From an uncultured Candidatus Poseidoniales archaeon (GTDB lineage Archaea; Thermoplasmatota; Poseidoniia; Poseidoniales; Poseidoniaceae), in the NCBI GenBank assembly GCA_905182125.1, contig CAJJAV010000002.1, forward strand, positions 1 through 54,589: DNA of 54,589 nucleotides, read 5' to 3'. This document shows positions 41,143-49,521 of this stretch, one piece after another (the first letter of the stretch is position 1; the number at the start of each line of letters is the position of its first letter). Both the position numbers and the translations under genes were made by a program. The notes beneath the pieces are model-generated. The model was not told where the DNA came from. It ran no database searches and worked only from the letters and a program-made list of their open reading frames with translations.

Positions 41143-42011
41143 GCTTCAAGCGCCAGAGCATTGATTCGTTCACGCTTTTTTTCCTCAAGGGTGCTTTCTT
41201 CCAAGCATGTTGGCTTCATTCTGCAGGTTGTGCACGTCGATTCATTTGCTGCGAGTGGGAGGCTCAAGGGTGCATAGCGTACCGCATTGGCACATGCCTC
41301 CATGGCGGCAACATCAGATTCAATCAGGGTTCGAGCAACAGCCACCTCTTGGCTGCTAACGCTCAATGGATGGACTCGCCAAGCACCTTTGCGCCAACCT
41401 ATGGTTTGGATGTGAAACTGGTCAGCAACGCTGGGCAACCCATCCCGATTCATTGACCACAGCACCATAGCATATGCCTCAAGCCGTTCAGAATGATTCA
41501 TTTTTCGTGCTTGCATGTCAAGTCGTACAAGGTGCCACTTTTTCTGTATTCGAAACACGATGTCAGGTGAAGCAAACAGATCGAAGCCTCCTACGCGTTC
41601 AGATTCTAAACGGTTGAGAACGGACCATTGCGTGTGCTTTCCTTGCGTCAAACCGACAAAGACATCACTTCTCCAAAGCAACTGCATTCGATGGTTTGCA
41701 AAAAGCAACAGTGCTTCGAACCTTGGATGTTCGATTGTTCGACGATGATCCCCTAAGACCTCTTTGAGGCGCTGGCGTAATGCTATACGGGCGACGGATT
41801 GAGTCCATTCAACACCTGAACGAAGGGCTTCCAGTTGTTCGACCACGGTTGCTTTGAGTGATCGTAACATCAAATCCCATGTTGAGGTCAGGGTGGTTTT
41901 ACCACCAAAGTACACCTCATTGCGAAGGCCATAGGTCATTGCCCAAGCAGTTGGACATTTGAAAAATAAGTCTTGTTGAGTGCGGCTCCAACTCGGGCAA
42001 TAGCGATGCAT
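41136..42011 (-). CDS. Fe-S PD-(D/E)XK-like protein, copy 3, altered active site
   Basis: 291 residues, about half the size of the 5444-9100 pair. The same layout appears: an opening SWSRTQQDLFFKCPTAW with one Cys, a core ASPDIVFRI ... HLVRLDMQA ... RLEAYAMVLW, and C-terminal cysteines CTTCRMKPTC, giving four Fe-S ligands. The DxK motif, VDLK or IDVK in the paralogues, is DMQ here, and the QhxxY glutamine is Arg. Nuclease activity may be lost; structural or regulatory use is possible. No ribosome site. It overlaps the TIM gene by 7 bases. Confidence 0.65.
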   Translation of the reverse strand: MHRYCPSWSRTQQDLFFKCPTAWAMTYGLRNEVYFGGKTTLTSTWDLMLRSLKATVVEQLEALRSGVEWTQSVARIALRQRLKEVLGDHRRTIEHPRFEALLLFANHRMQLLWRSDVFVGLTQGKHTQWSVLNRLESERVGGFDLFASPDIVFRIQKKWHLVRLDMQARKMNHSERLEAYAMVLWSMNRDGLPSVADQFHIQTIGWRKGAWRVHPLSVSSQEVAVARTLIESDVAAMEACANAVRYAPLSLPLAANESTCTTCRMKPTCLEESTLEEKKRERINALALEAQ

Positions 42012-42050
42012 AAACGATGAAAGAAGCGTCTATGGTTGTCAAACCTACGG

Positions 42051-44366
42051 TCAAAACAAGCCGAGGTCCATTGCGGTCATGGTCGCATCGATGGTGACCC
42101 AAATGGCGATTGGAAGCAAACACCACCCGATGAATTGGGCAAACACTTCTGCGCCAAACTCTCCAAACACACGGGAAATCGATCCACCCCAAGAGGCGAT
42201 GAAACGGATGAACAGCACCACGATCCCTGCGAACAAGGCGATCCAAATCATGTAGAACAGGCCGAAACCAAGGCCCAAGGCACCGCTTAGCATCGTTGCA
42301 CCCACTCCTTGTGGGAACAGTGCTGGGAAGGAAAGCCAGCCGAACCAGCCCAGCCAGACGCCAAGCAAGACATCCCGCTGCATGTCTTCGAGTTCCCTCC
42401 AATCACGGAAAGCCTTGGGGAACACTCGATGGAGGAACTTACCTGCAACTTGTGCTTCGATTGGCGCACCCTTCTTGGCGGTGACAACACACATTTCAAT
42501 CATCCAAAGGAGCATGGCGATATCGATCCAGAACAGCATCGTGCTATCGATGGGTGCTAAGGTTGCCAGAAGGGCTGGTAGGTTGACCAAGAGGACACCC
42601 ACACCGCCGGCAACAGCAATTGAGGCCCAAAGGGTGCCTGGAGGAAGCGGAGTCTCAGGTTCAACCCAACCTTCACGAGGCAGAGCCATGAACAGCAAAA
42701 ACAACCCAGGTCCAAACAAGAGTCCGAAGTACTGAGTGAAGGATTGTCCACCGCCAACGGACACACTGTCGATGGCGTTGTCGATGTGTTCTCGAGGGGC
42801 ATATGGCCCTTCAGCATGGGTGACTCGCATGCTCGGATCAATCACGAGCACAGCATCGGCTACACCTGTTGGCAGACTGTTGGCGAAATACCCGTCAGAA
42901 TCAAGCAAAATCGGCCATGACACGTTTAGATTATTGATCAAGGATTGAACATCTGCTTGATTGGCTTCCATGCCCGCAATCACCTGAATAACTGCGATTT
43001 CATCTGCCCTTGTGTCAAGAGTTTTGTTCAATTCCAAGGCTTGTTGGAACGCATTTTCAGAACCGGGAAGCGTCACTGCTACGACAATGGCTTTGTTTCC
43101 ATCGAGGTAATCAGAGATGTACACAGGATTGAGCATCTCATCGTACAATTCCCCATCATACGCTCTTGCGTTTTCACCTATGCTCGCATCAGAGCCAAGG
43201 TTGGCTTGACCCCATGCAGTAGGAATGACGAAGATTGCAAGCAGAACAAGTGCTCCAAGTATGGGCAATGGTGGTAAGTTATCGTTTCGAACAAGCGTCA
43301 CGAGGTAACCAATCAGGGCGCCAAAGGTGGTGAGTGAAAGGAAAATGGCCGCACTGGCAAAGCCTTTGTCAGCAGGCTGAACTTCAAATCGAACAATACC
43401 AAAGGCGTGACAATCGCTGTTAAGGTCGCCCCCAATCGTTTGAATGCACACCTGCAGATTGGCATCACCGATGCCAAGTTGCTCGGTGCCGGACCACGCC
43501 CAACTGGTTTGGTTCCCCGCCATTGGGCGATCGATTCTGTTTCGGCCGGTTGAATCTTCCATCATGTACTCGGGGCTCTTGACTTGCTTCTCATCGCTGC
43601 GAAGTGGGCCCCAAAGTTCCCATTTGATGGTTTTTACATCATCAACGCCCCAAGGGAAAAGGGGCTGAACTTCGACGTGAGCTCTTCGTTCATCATCCAC
43701 CTTGATCGATGCTGTTGGCTCGTAGAGTTTGCCTTCGATGATGATACCACCACTGTTTTGTTCAAAAGCACCCCACTGGACTCGAATGACGGTTCCTTGG
43801 CAGTTGTTCTCAGCCGTCAATGAAAGGGTGAACACATCACCAATTTGCATGCTGATGAAGGCCTCTTGAGATTCGCCGCTGAAATTCATTGCAGCGTTGG
43901 AGATTGCAGTGTCGATGGTTTGAGTGACTGATGCGTCATAGACTGGAACACCGCCAGCGTCGACTGAATAGGTCAGCGTGGTGGTTCTGTCGCCAACATT
44001 CGCTGGTTGCCTCGTGCAAGAGTCATGAGACAAAGGACCGGTTTCAATGTAGGCGGAAAAGAACACACTCATGTTGACGGTTGCGTTGATTGGAGTGAGG
44101 ACTGGAGGGCTGGAGATGGTGAAGACTGGAACTGGTCCAGCGTTGGAGTTGACCGAGAACCCACCCACTGCATTGTCGGTTCTGCCTCGCTGAAGTACGG
44201 CTTCTTCTGCATCGAGCCCTTCAACGAACAAGCGTTCCATTTCGTCAATTTCCCATTCAATGAAGCCTGGTTCGTACACAGGGTCGTCCGCAGCACTGGC
44301 GTAACCACCGAGGGTCACGCACACGAGCAGCGCAAGCAAAGCCATGGCTGCCAAGCGCTTGCGCAT
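42051..44366 (-). CDS. Large membrane protein with cysteine-free thioredoxin-like domain
   Basis: 771 residues. Signal peptide (MRKRLAAMALLALLVCVTLG), an extracellular beta-rich region of about 300 residues with paired cysteines, two membrane helices (about 335-385), then a second extracellular region (about 415-530) shaped like a thioredoxin/peroxiredoxin fold: KAIVVAVTLPGSENAFQQAL, IAVIQVIAG, VSWPILLDSDGYFANSL, DAVLVIDPSMRVTHAEG. The usual CxxC or peroxidatic cysteine is absent (PGSEN). At least six further helices follow. Function unknown; perhaps a receptor or a redox-dead scaffold. Confidence 0.75.
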   Translation of the reverse strand: MRKRLAAMALLALLVCVTLGGYASAADDPVYEPGFIEWEIDEMERLFVEGLDAEEAVLQRGRTDNAVGGFSVNSNAGPVPVFTISSPPVLTPINATVNMSVFFSAYIETGPLSHDSCTRQPANVGDRTTTLTYSVDAGGVPVYDASVTQTIDTAISNAAMNFSGESQEAFISMQIGDVFTLSLTAENNCQGTVIRVQWGAFEQNSGGIIIEGKLYEPTASIKVDDERRAHVEVQPLFPWGVDDVKTIKWELWGPLRSDEKQVKSPEYMMEDSTGRNRIDRPMAGNQTSWAWSGTEQLGIGDANLQVCIQTIGGDLNSDCHAFGIVRFEVQPADKGFASAAIFLSLTTFGALIGYLVTLVRNDNLPPLPILGALVLLAIFVIPTAWGQANLGSDASIGENARAYDGELYDEMLNPVYISDYLDGNKAIVVAVTLPGSENAFQQALELNKTLDTRADEIAVIQVIAGMEANQADVQSLINNLNVSWPILLDSDGYFANSLPTGVADAVLVIDPSMRVTHAEGPYAPREHIDNAIDSVSVGGGQSFTQYFGLLFGPGLFLLFMALPREGWVEPETPLPPGTLWASIAVAGGVGVLLVNLPALLATLAPIDSTMLFWIDIAMLLWMIEMCVVTAKKGAPIEAQVAGKFLHRVFPKAFRDWRELEDMQRDVLLGVWLGWFGWLSFPALFPQGVGATMLSGALGLGFGLFYMIWIALFAGIVVLFIRFIASWGGSISRVFGEFGAEVFAQFIGWCLLPIAIWVTIDATMTAMDLGLF

Positions 44367-44429
44367 GTTCAGACCAACCGGTTTTGGTTCATGAAGACGA
44401 TGGCCACGTGTGAGTGACCTTCGGTGCCA

Positions 44430-45194
44430 TCACAGGGCGTATTTGATGAAGAAACTCATCAACATGAAGCCGAAGGTGATGGCGATTCCGTTGACGCCTC
44501 CTTTGGTCAAGAACCCTCGGTTCTCAAGAACTGCGCCGAGGAGGCTGTCCATTTGACATCCGAGCCAACCGATGACAATGACGGCCAAGCTGAGGATGAG
44601 TCCGGTTTGCATCACTAAATCAGAAGTCGTGAGGTACCATGCGGGGAAACTGAGGACTCCAATCAGGGCCGAGCCAGCCAAGGCTGCTTTTTGACCGCTT
44701 GGAGAATACCCTCCATTCAATCCTGCTTTGCACTTTTTGAAGGTCGTGATCATGCGAACATTATCGTCAAGGCAACCGATTTCACTGGCAAAGGTATCCG
44801 ATGCAGCAACAGCAACAGCTGCGCTGAACATCCACAATCCATTTTCCCAATCTCCAGTCGCCCATGCGAAGATTGCTACGAGGCCGGGGAGGCCTCCATT
44901 GGCGATCACGTTACCATAACTCCTATGGCCGTCTTCGGATTCTGACAATCCACGCTGAAGTTTTTCTTCAAATCGCCACTTTGTTGCTTTGTGGGCTGAG
45001 AGCAAAAATCCGAGTAAAATAATCAGCCAAGACCAATGACCGAGTCCGCCAACTGTCAAGCCAAGAATTGCTGCAGCAATGACGCCCGCCTTATCGAGCA
45101 TCTTGGCCTTTGAAGAAACGGTTACAAGTCCGAGAATGATGATGGACGTAACGATGAGGTTGCCTTGATTCAAGCCGCCCGTGAGTACGTCCAT
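44430..45194 (-). CDS. DUF92 family integral membrane protein (VTE6-like)
   Basis: 254 residues from the ATG at 45194 (MDVLTGGLN), GGAG upstream. About six helices. Family blocks: DTFASEIG, GYSPSGQKAALAGS and MDSLLGAVLENRG. Plant members (VTE6) phosphorylate phytyl phosphate; archaeal members are proposed to act on isoprenoid phosphates, so it may recycle polyprenyl chains. The kinase role here is inference. Confidence 0.85.
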   Translation of the reverse strand: MDVLTGGLNQGNLIVTSIIILGLVTVSSKAKMLDKAGVIAAAILGLTVGGLGHWSWLIILLGFLLSAHKATKWRFEEKLQRGLSESEDGHRSYGNVIANGGLPGLVAIFAWATGDWENGLWMFSAAVAVAASDTFASEIGCLDDNVRMITTFKKCKAGLNGGYSPSGQKAALAGSALIGVLSFPAWYLTTSDLVMQTGLILSLAVIVIGWLGCQMDSLLGAVLENRGFLTKGGVNGIAITFGFMLMSFFIKYAL

Positions 45195-45282
45195 AACGTT
45201 CCCTCTCCTTCGAGGTGTCGACCCTCCCCTCAAAGGTGCTTCGCATCAAAATGAAGATGGAACTAGGGTTTTCAAGACCCGA

Positions 45283-46791
45283 TTATTGTTCGCCAAGGAG
45301 AAGGACAGAGGCCAAAATCCGCCTTGATACTTGCCAAAGAGCCACGATCAAGAATACAACCCAGCTTAGCGTCATTATCACCTCTAAGGACCAGTGCAAT
45401 TCGGCGCTGATCACCCCGACTGCCCACGAACTGCCGTTCCAAAGAGCATGACCCAAGATGGCGATTGAAATGCCTACCAAAGGCGTTGTTGGTAACTGCA
45501 ATCCCTGTTCCGGGGTGCTGCACAACCATCGAGGGATTCGAATGGGTTTTCGCTCTGCGTTGGAATCCGACACCACTTGGCCGGTTTTTTTATCGACCAG
45601 CATCCATTGCTTGATCTCGGAAGGTGATTGTTGTGAGGTGCCAAATTGAACGGGTATTGCCTGTTTTCTCGACATCAGGTGGCAACCGATGGCGTAGCCC
45701 GAAATACCGGTCCAGACTCCATGGCCAGGAATGCTTCCAATACCACGAATAATCGAAGTCAATCCAAACGTTATGGAACTTGCTTCTAAAGCAGTAAAAC
45801 TGCTCAAAATGTATGTCATGTTCTCAAGCAAAGCAAAACCAAGACCGACTGTAAAACCAATTTGGAACCCTCTGCGGGGTGAATCGATGAACCGAGCCAG
45901 AGCCAATACGGCCGCTGCCTTGCATAATTCTTCACCAATCGGGGCTGCCACCATCGACACCAATCCATAGCCAAGCGACGTTTCATCAACCATGCTCAAT
46001 CCTAAGCGTTCGAGGAACAGAGGTGCAATGTTCGAATTGATCATGATGGCGGGAACGGTCGAAACCATGCCTGCAATCAGCATCCATTCGGCCAGTCTGC
46101 GTGAGGTTTCTAATCCGAAATAGTGGGTCAGCGTGGCCCACCAAGCAAAGACAGGGGTGGAAAAACCAATCAAAAACGCTGGAAGAAGGATGACGATGAA
46201 CATCGTCACAGTCAAGGGTGTGAAACCAAGAATGAGGAGTGGGAACAGGCCGATGCTTGAAACCAGCACTCCGCCAAAGAACAGAGCCCATAGCGCTCGA
46301 CGTGAGGGCATTTCCAACGGTGCCGAATCGTAAACAAGATGGTGAACGACTTGTATTGGCTGTGTGGATTGGATCAAATCCTTTGACCCCATTTGTGCTA
46401 ACTTGTGACCACTGGGGTCTGGAGCAGCACGAACAAGATGGGTCAGATGGGGGCGCCTGAGGTACGCCAGCAGCGCCAGCACGGGGATCGAACATACCGA
46501 AGTGATGGCGATCATCCAAGGATTTGTTGGACCCAAGGTTCCGTTGAAGTCGGCATCGACCAGCCCAGCAAGGAACAAGGGGGCCATGTTGGTGATCAAA
46601 AACAACAGCCCGACTAAGCCAAGCATCGAACGAACGGTGTTCCATGGCTTGGAGGTGTGAGCCAGAGTGAGGTTCGAAGGTGCTGGCGAAAGCGGAATGA
46701 CCGGAACCGCTTGCATCACCCAAGGATATGGGGCCATGCTTTCAATGCTTACCCTACGAAGGTCCCGCTCAGTTCGCCCATCACTCGTCAC
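45283..46791 (-). CDS. PrsW-like intramembrane metalloprotease
   Basis: Up to 502 residues from a GTG at 46791; the ATG at 46737 is an alternative. About nine helices. The PrsW/CPBP-type site is visible: APIGEELCKAAAV (EExxK), GLGFALLENMTYI, SIPGHGVWTGI and ILGHALWNG supply the Glu and His residues. Members cut membrane anti-sigma factors in Bacillus; archaeal substrates are unknown. A polar cytosolic insertion of about 80 residues lies between the last two active-site segments. Confidence 0.8.
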   Translation of the reverse strand: MTSDGRTERDLRRVSIESMAPYPWVMQAVPVIPLSPAPSNLTLAHTSKPWNTVRSMLGLVGLLFLITNMAPLFLAGLVDADFNGTLGPTNPWMIAITSVCSIPVLALLAYLRRPHLTHLVRAAPDPSGHKLAQMGSKDLIQSTQPIQVVHHLVYDSAPLEMPSRRALWALFFGGVLVSSIGLFPLLILGFTPLTVTMFIVILLPAFLIGFSTPVFAWWATLTHYFGLETSRRLAEWMLIAGMVSTVPAIMINSNIAPLFLERLGLSMVDETSLGYGLVSMVAAPIGEELCKAAAVLALARFIDSPRRGFQIGFTVGLGFALLENMTYILSSFTALEASSITFGLTSIIRGIGSIPGHGVWTGISGYAIGCHLMSRKQAIPVQFGTSQQSPSEIKQWMLVDKKTGQVVSDSNAERKPIRIPRWLCSTPEQGLQLPTTPLVGISIAILGHALWNGSSWAVGVISAELHWSLEVIMTLSWVVFLIVALWQVSRRILASVLLLGEQ

Positions 46792-46923
46792 TAAGATATT
46801 CAGCAGTCAGCTCTAAACAGTCATCATTGCGGGGTTGGGGCTCCAATCACCCACACAAGAAACCACCGGCCTGCACCACTGAAAAAAACATGCCTTCATC
46901 AATGAAATCACCAAGCCGTGGGT

Positions 46924-47202
46924 ATGGCGTTGATGGAATCCTTCTTTGCACCTCGCACTGATCACCGTGGCTGGTCGACGCCTAGCGAGGCAGCCCGCTT
47001 GTTCTTTCTTATCACGCTTGTCTGGGTAGCCGTTTGGGCTTGGGGCAAAACAACTGGCAACCTTGCAATGTGGTTCGGTTTGACATGCTTGGTTGCTACG
47101 CCAGTGCTTAGCATCGGGTGGTGGCTGATTTCTTTGGTCAGTGCGCGCTACACGCCTCGGGTTCTCACCGAGGCTGTTAACAACGTCCAAAAGCGTAAGT
47201 GA
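46924..47202 (+). CDS. Small two-helix membrane protein
   Basis: 92 residues from the ATG at 46924 (a GTG at 46918 and an ATG at 46933 are alternatives). Two helices: ARLFFLITLVWVAVWAWG and LAMWFGLTCLVATPVLSIGW, then a basic tail ending in VQKRK. No family recognised. It is divergent from the protease and ends 4 bases before the P5CDH stop. Confidence 0.6.
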   Translation: MALMESFFAPRTDHRGWSTPSEAARLFFLITLVWVAVWAWGKTTGNLAMWFGLTCLVATPVLSIGWWLISLVSARYTPRVLTEAVNNVQKRK

Positions 47203-47206
47203 GAAT

Positions 47207-48841
47207 TCACTCGCTAAGGAAGCCATACGTCCATTCATGGTCCGGTGCAAAGGTTTCCTTGATCGAACGAGGCGAGACCCAACGCAACAGGTTGAGTGGA
47301 GAGCCCGCCTTGTCGTTGGTTCCGCTTCCACGGGCGCCACCGAATGGTTGCTGTCCAACGACTGCTCCCGTTGGTTTGTCGTTGATGTAGAAGTTTCCAG
47401 ATGCATAGCGCAAGGCCTTCATTGCCGTGAGCACATCCTCTCGCTTGGTTGCAAAGATTGAACCAGTGAGTGCGTATTCTGAAGTTCCATCACAGGTTGC
47501 TAGAATTTCTTCAAACTGGTCGTCGGGGTAGACGTGAACTGACAGAACAGGACCGAATATTTCCTCTGACATCGACTCGTAATGAGGATCGCTGCACACG
47601 ATTGTGGTTGGTTCAACGAAGTAACCCTTCGAACCATCATAGCCACCTCCGGTGACAATCTCACAGCCGGGATCAACCTTTGCTCGGTCAATGTAACCAC
47701 AAATGTTGTCGAAGGACTTCTTATCAATCACGGCGGTCATGAACTTGGTAAAGTCACGTGGATCGCCGATGGTAATCTTACCGACTTCTGCACAGTAATC
47801 GTCTTTGATGCGCGACCAAACCGATGCAGGGACATAGGCTCTGCTGGATGCACTGCACTTCTGACCTTGGAACTCAAACGAACCTCGGAGCATAGCGACG
47901 AGCAAGGCCCGTTCATCACAATCAGGGTGGGCGACGATGAAGTCCTTGCCACCCGTTTCACCGACAACGCGAGGGTAGGAGCGGTAGTTCTCCAAGTTGT
48001 TCGCAACATCTCGCCACATCTTACGGAACACATTGGTTGAACCGGTGAAGTGGATTCCAGCGAGCATTGGGTGTGCGAGCACCGTGTCGCCGACCATGCT
48101 TGCCTTTCCTGGTACGAAGTTGATGACACCAGCTGGAAGGCCGGCATCCATCATCAAGCGCATAAGCAAGTAGTTTGAAACATACGAGTTTCTGCTTGGC
48201 TTCCAAACACCAGTGTTGCCCATAATGGCTGCACTCGATGGCAGGTTCGCAGCGATGCTGGAGAAGTTGAACGGGGTGACTGAGAACACAAAGCCTTCCA
48301 GAGGGCGGACTTCGCTTGAGTTCCACATGCTCGAAGGCGAGATTGGTGGTTGCAAATCTTCGTAGATTGCTCGAGCGTAATAGGGGTTGAACCGCCAAAA
48401 GTCAATCAGTTCACAGGCCGAATCGATTTCTGCTTGATGGCAGGTCTTGGATTGATTGAGCATGGTGCTGGCATTGATTTGTGCTCGGTATTCACCTCGC
48501 AACAATTCACTTGCTTTCAAAAAGATAGCAGAGCGTGCTTCCCATGGCATGGTTGACCACATGTCGTGGGCATCGAGGGAGGCTTGAATGGCCTCCTCTA
48601 CGTTGGCTTTGGTTGCCATGTGGACACGGGCAATGACGTGGCCATGATCGTGAGGCATCACTTGTTCAACAACATCGCCAGTGAAGATTTCTTCACCGTT
48701 AATGATGCATGGGATTTCGATGATTTCAGAGGACTGTCGATCGAGTTCCTTCTGCAATGCAGCGCGTTCAGGACTGCCTGGTAGGTAGCCGAGGACAGGT
48801 TCGTTCAGAGGCGTCGGTGGGCGAGGGACGTTGTTCACCAT
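47207..48841 (-). CDS. 1-pyrroline-5-carboxylate dehydrogenase
   Basis: 544 residues, the length of the eukaryotic-like P5CDH group. Aldehyde dehydrogenase motifs: VFSVTPFNFSSIAANLP, IHFTGSTNVFRKMW, GETGGKDF with the general-base Glu, the catalytic Cys in EFQGQKCSASSR, EEIFGPVL and QQPFGGARGSGTNDKAG. It oxidises glutamate semialdehyde to glutamate in proline breakdown. No proline dehydrogenase is beside it. It follows msrA by 31 bases and is probably in the same operon. Confidence 0.93.
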   Translation of the reverse strand: MVNNVPRPPTPLNEPVLGYLPGSPERAALQKELDRQSSEIIEIPCIINGEEIFTGDVVEQVMPHDHGHVIARVHMATKANVEEAIQASLDAHDMWSTMPWEARSAIFLKASELLRGEYRAQINASTMLNQSKTCHQAEIDSACELIDFWRFNPYYARAIYEDLQPPISPSSMWNSSEVRPLEGFVFSVTPFNFSSIAANLPSSAAIMGNTGVWKPSRNSYVSNYLLMRLMMDAGLPAGVINFVPGKASMVGDTVLAHPMLAGIHFTGSTNVFRKMWRDVANNLENYRSYPRVVGETGGKDFIVAHPDCDERALLVAMLRGSFEFQGQKCSASSRAYVPASVWSRIKDDYCAEVGKITIGDPRDFTKFMTAVIDKKSFDNICGYIDRAKVDPGCEIVTGGGYDGSKGYFVEPTTIVCSDPHYESMSEEIFGPVLSVHVYPDDQFEEILATCDGTSEYALTGSIFATKREDVLTAMKALRYASGNFYINDKPTGAVVGQQPFGGARGSGTNDKAGSPLNLLRWVSPRSIKETFAPDHEWTYGFLSE

Positions 48842-48872
48842 GGACCGTGGTGTGGAAGCCGCCCTTTCAACA

Positions 48873-49397
48873 TCACGCTACGTAGAGATGAGCGTGCTTC
48901 GCCCGCACTTTACTGATTTTGGGCCCAACAACTGCCATGCAGTAGCCTTGGGCGGGGTTGCGAGCATAGTAATCATGATGTTCAATTTCTGCAATGGTGA
49001 AGTAGGAGGCTGCTTCGATGCTGGTGACGATTGGTGCATCAAAGAACTCCTGCATGGTTTCGATGACGTTTCTTGCTTTTTCTTCCTGCGCCTCGTTCGT
49101 GGGCATAATGCAACTTCGGTACTGGGTGCCGATGTCGTTGCCTTGACGGTTCATTTGAGTTGGGTCGTGCACGGTGAAGAACACTTCAAGCAAGGTCTCG
49201 AACGAAATCAGTTCAGGGTCAAACACCACTTCGACGATCTCAGCATGGCCAGTGGTGCCAGAGCAAACCGGTCCATACTGTGGATTTGGGTCGTGGCCGC
49301 CTGCGTAGGCAGGAAGCGCTGTATCAACACCATACAATCCTTTGAAGGCGCCTTCTGTGCACCAAAAACATCCGCCACCAAGCAAGGCTCTCTCCAT
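48873..49397 (-). CDS. msrA: Peptide methionine sulfoxide reductase A
   Basis: 174 residues. Catalytic GGGCFWCTEGAFKG, then YAGGHDPNPQYGPVCSGTTG, HAEIVEVVFDPELISF and HHDYYARNPAQGYC; the C-terminal Cys (GYC) is a candidate resolving cysteine. It reduces methionine-S-sulfoxide in oxidised proteins and fits an aerobic surface-ocean life. Confidence 0.96.
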   Translation of the reverse strand: MERALLGGGCFWCTEGAFKGLYGVDTALPAYAGGHDPNPQYGPVCSGTTGHAEIVEVVFDPELISFETLLEVFFTVHDPTQMNRQGNDIGTQYRSCIMPTNEAQEEKARNVIETMQEFFDAPIVTSIEAASYFTIAEIEHHDYYARNPAQGYCMAVVGPKISKVRAKHAHLYVA

Positions 49398-49521
49398 GGG
49401 TCAAAGGCAGAACCCGAGGATTAAGAAGCCTCGTATTCGGTTGGTTTTTCCTTTCCCTGTTCCCAAATGTAAACCAAAACTCAAACATTCATTGATATGG
49501 TATTGTTTGGCCCGGCGGGAC

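Noticed and set aside
46813-47406. 197-codon minus-strand ORF
   Set aside because: Overlaps both the small membrane protein and the P5CDH end; sequence rich in R, S and C without structure.
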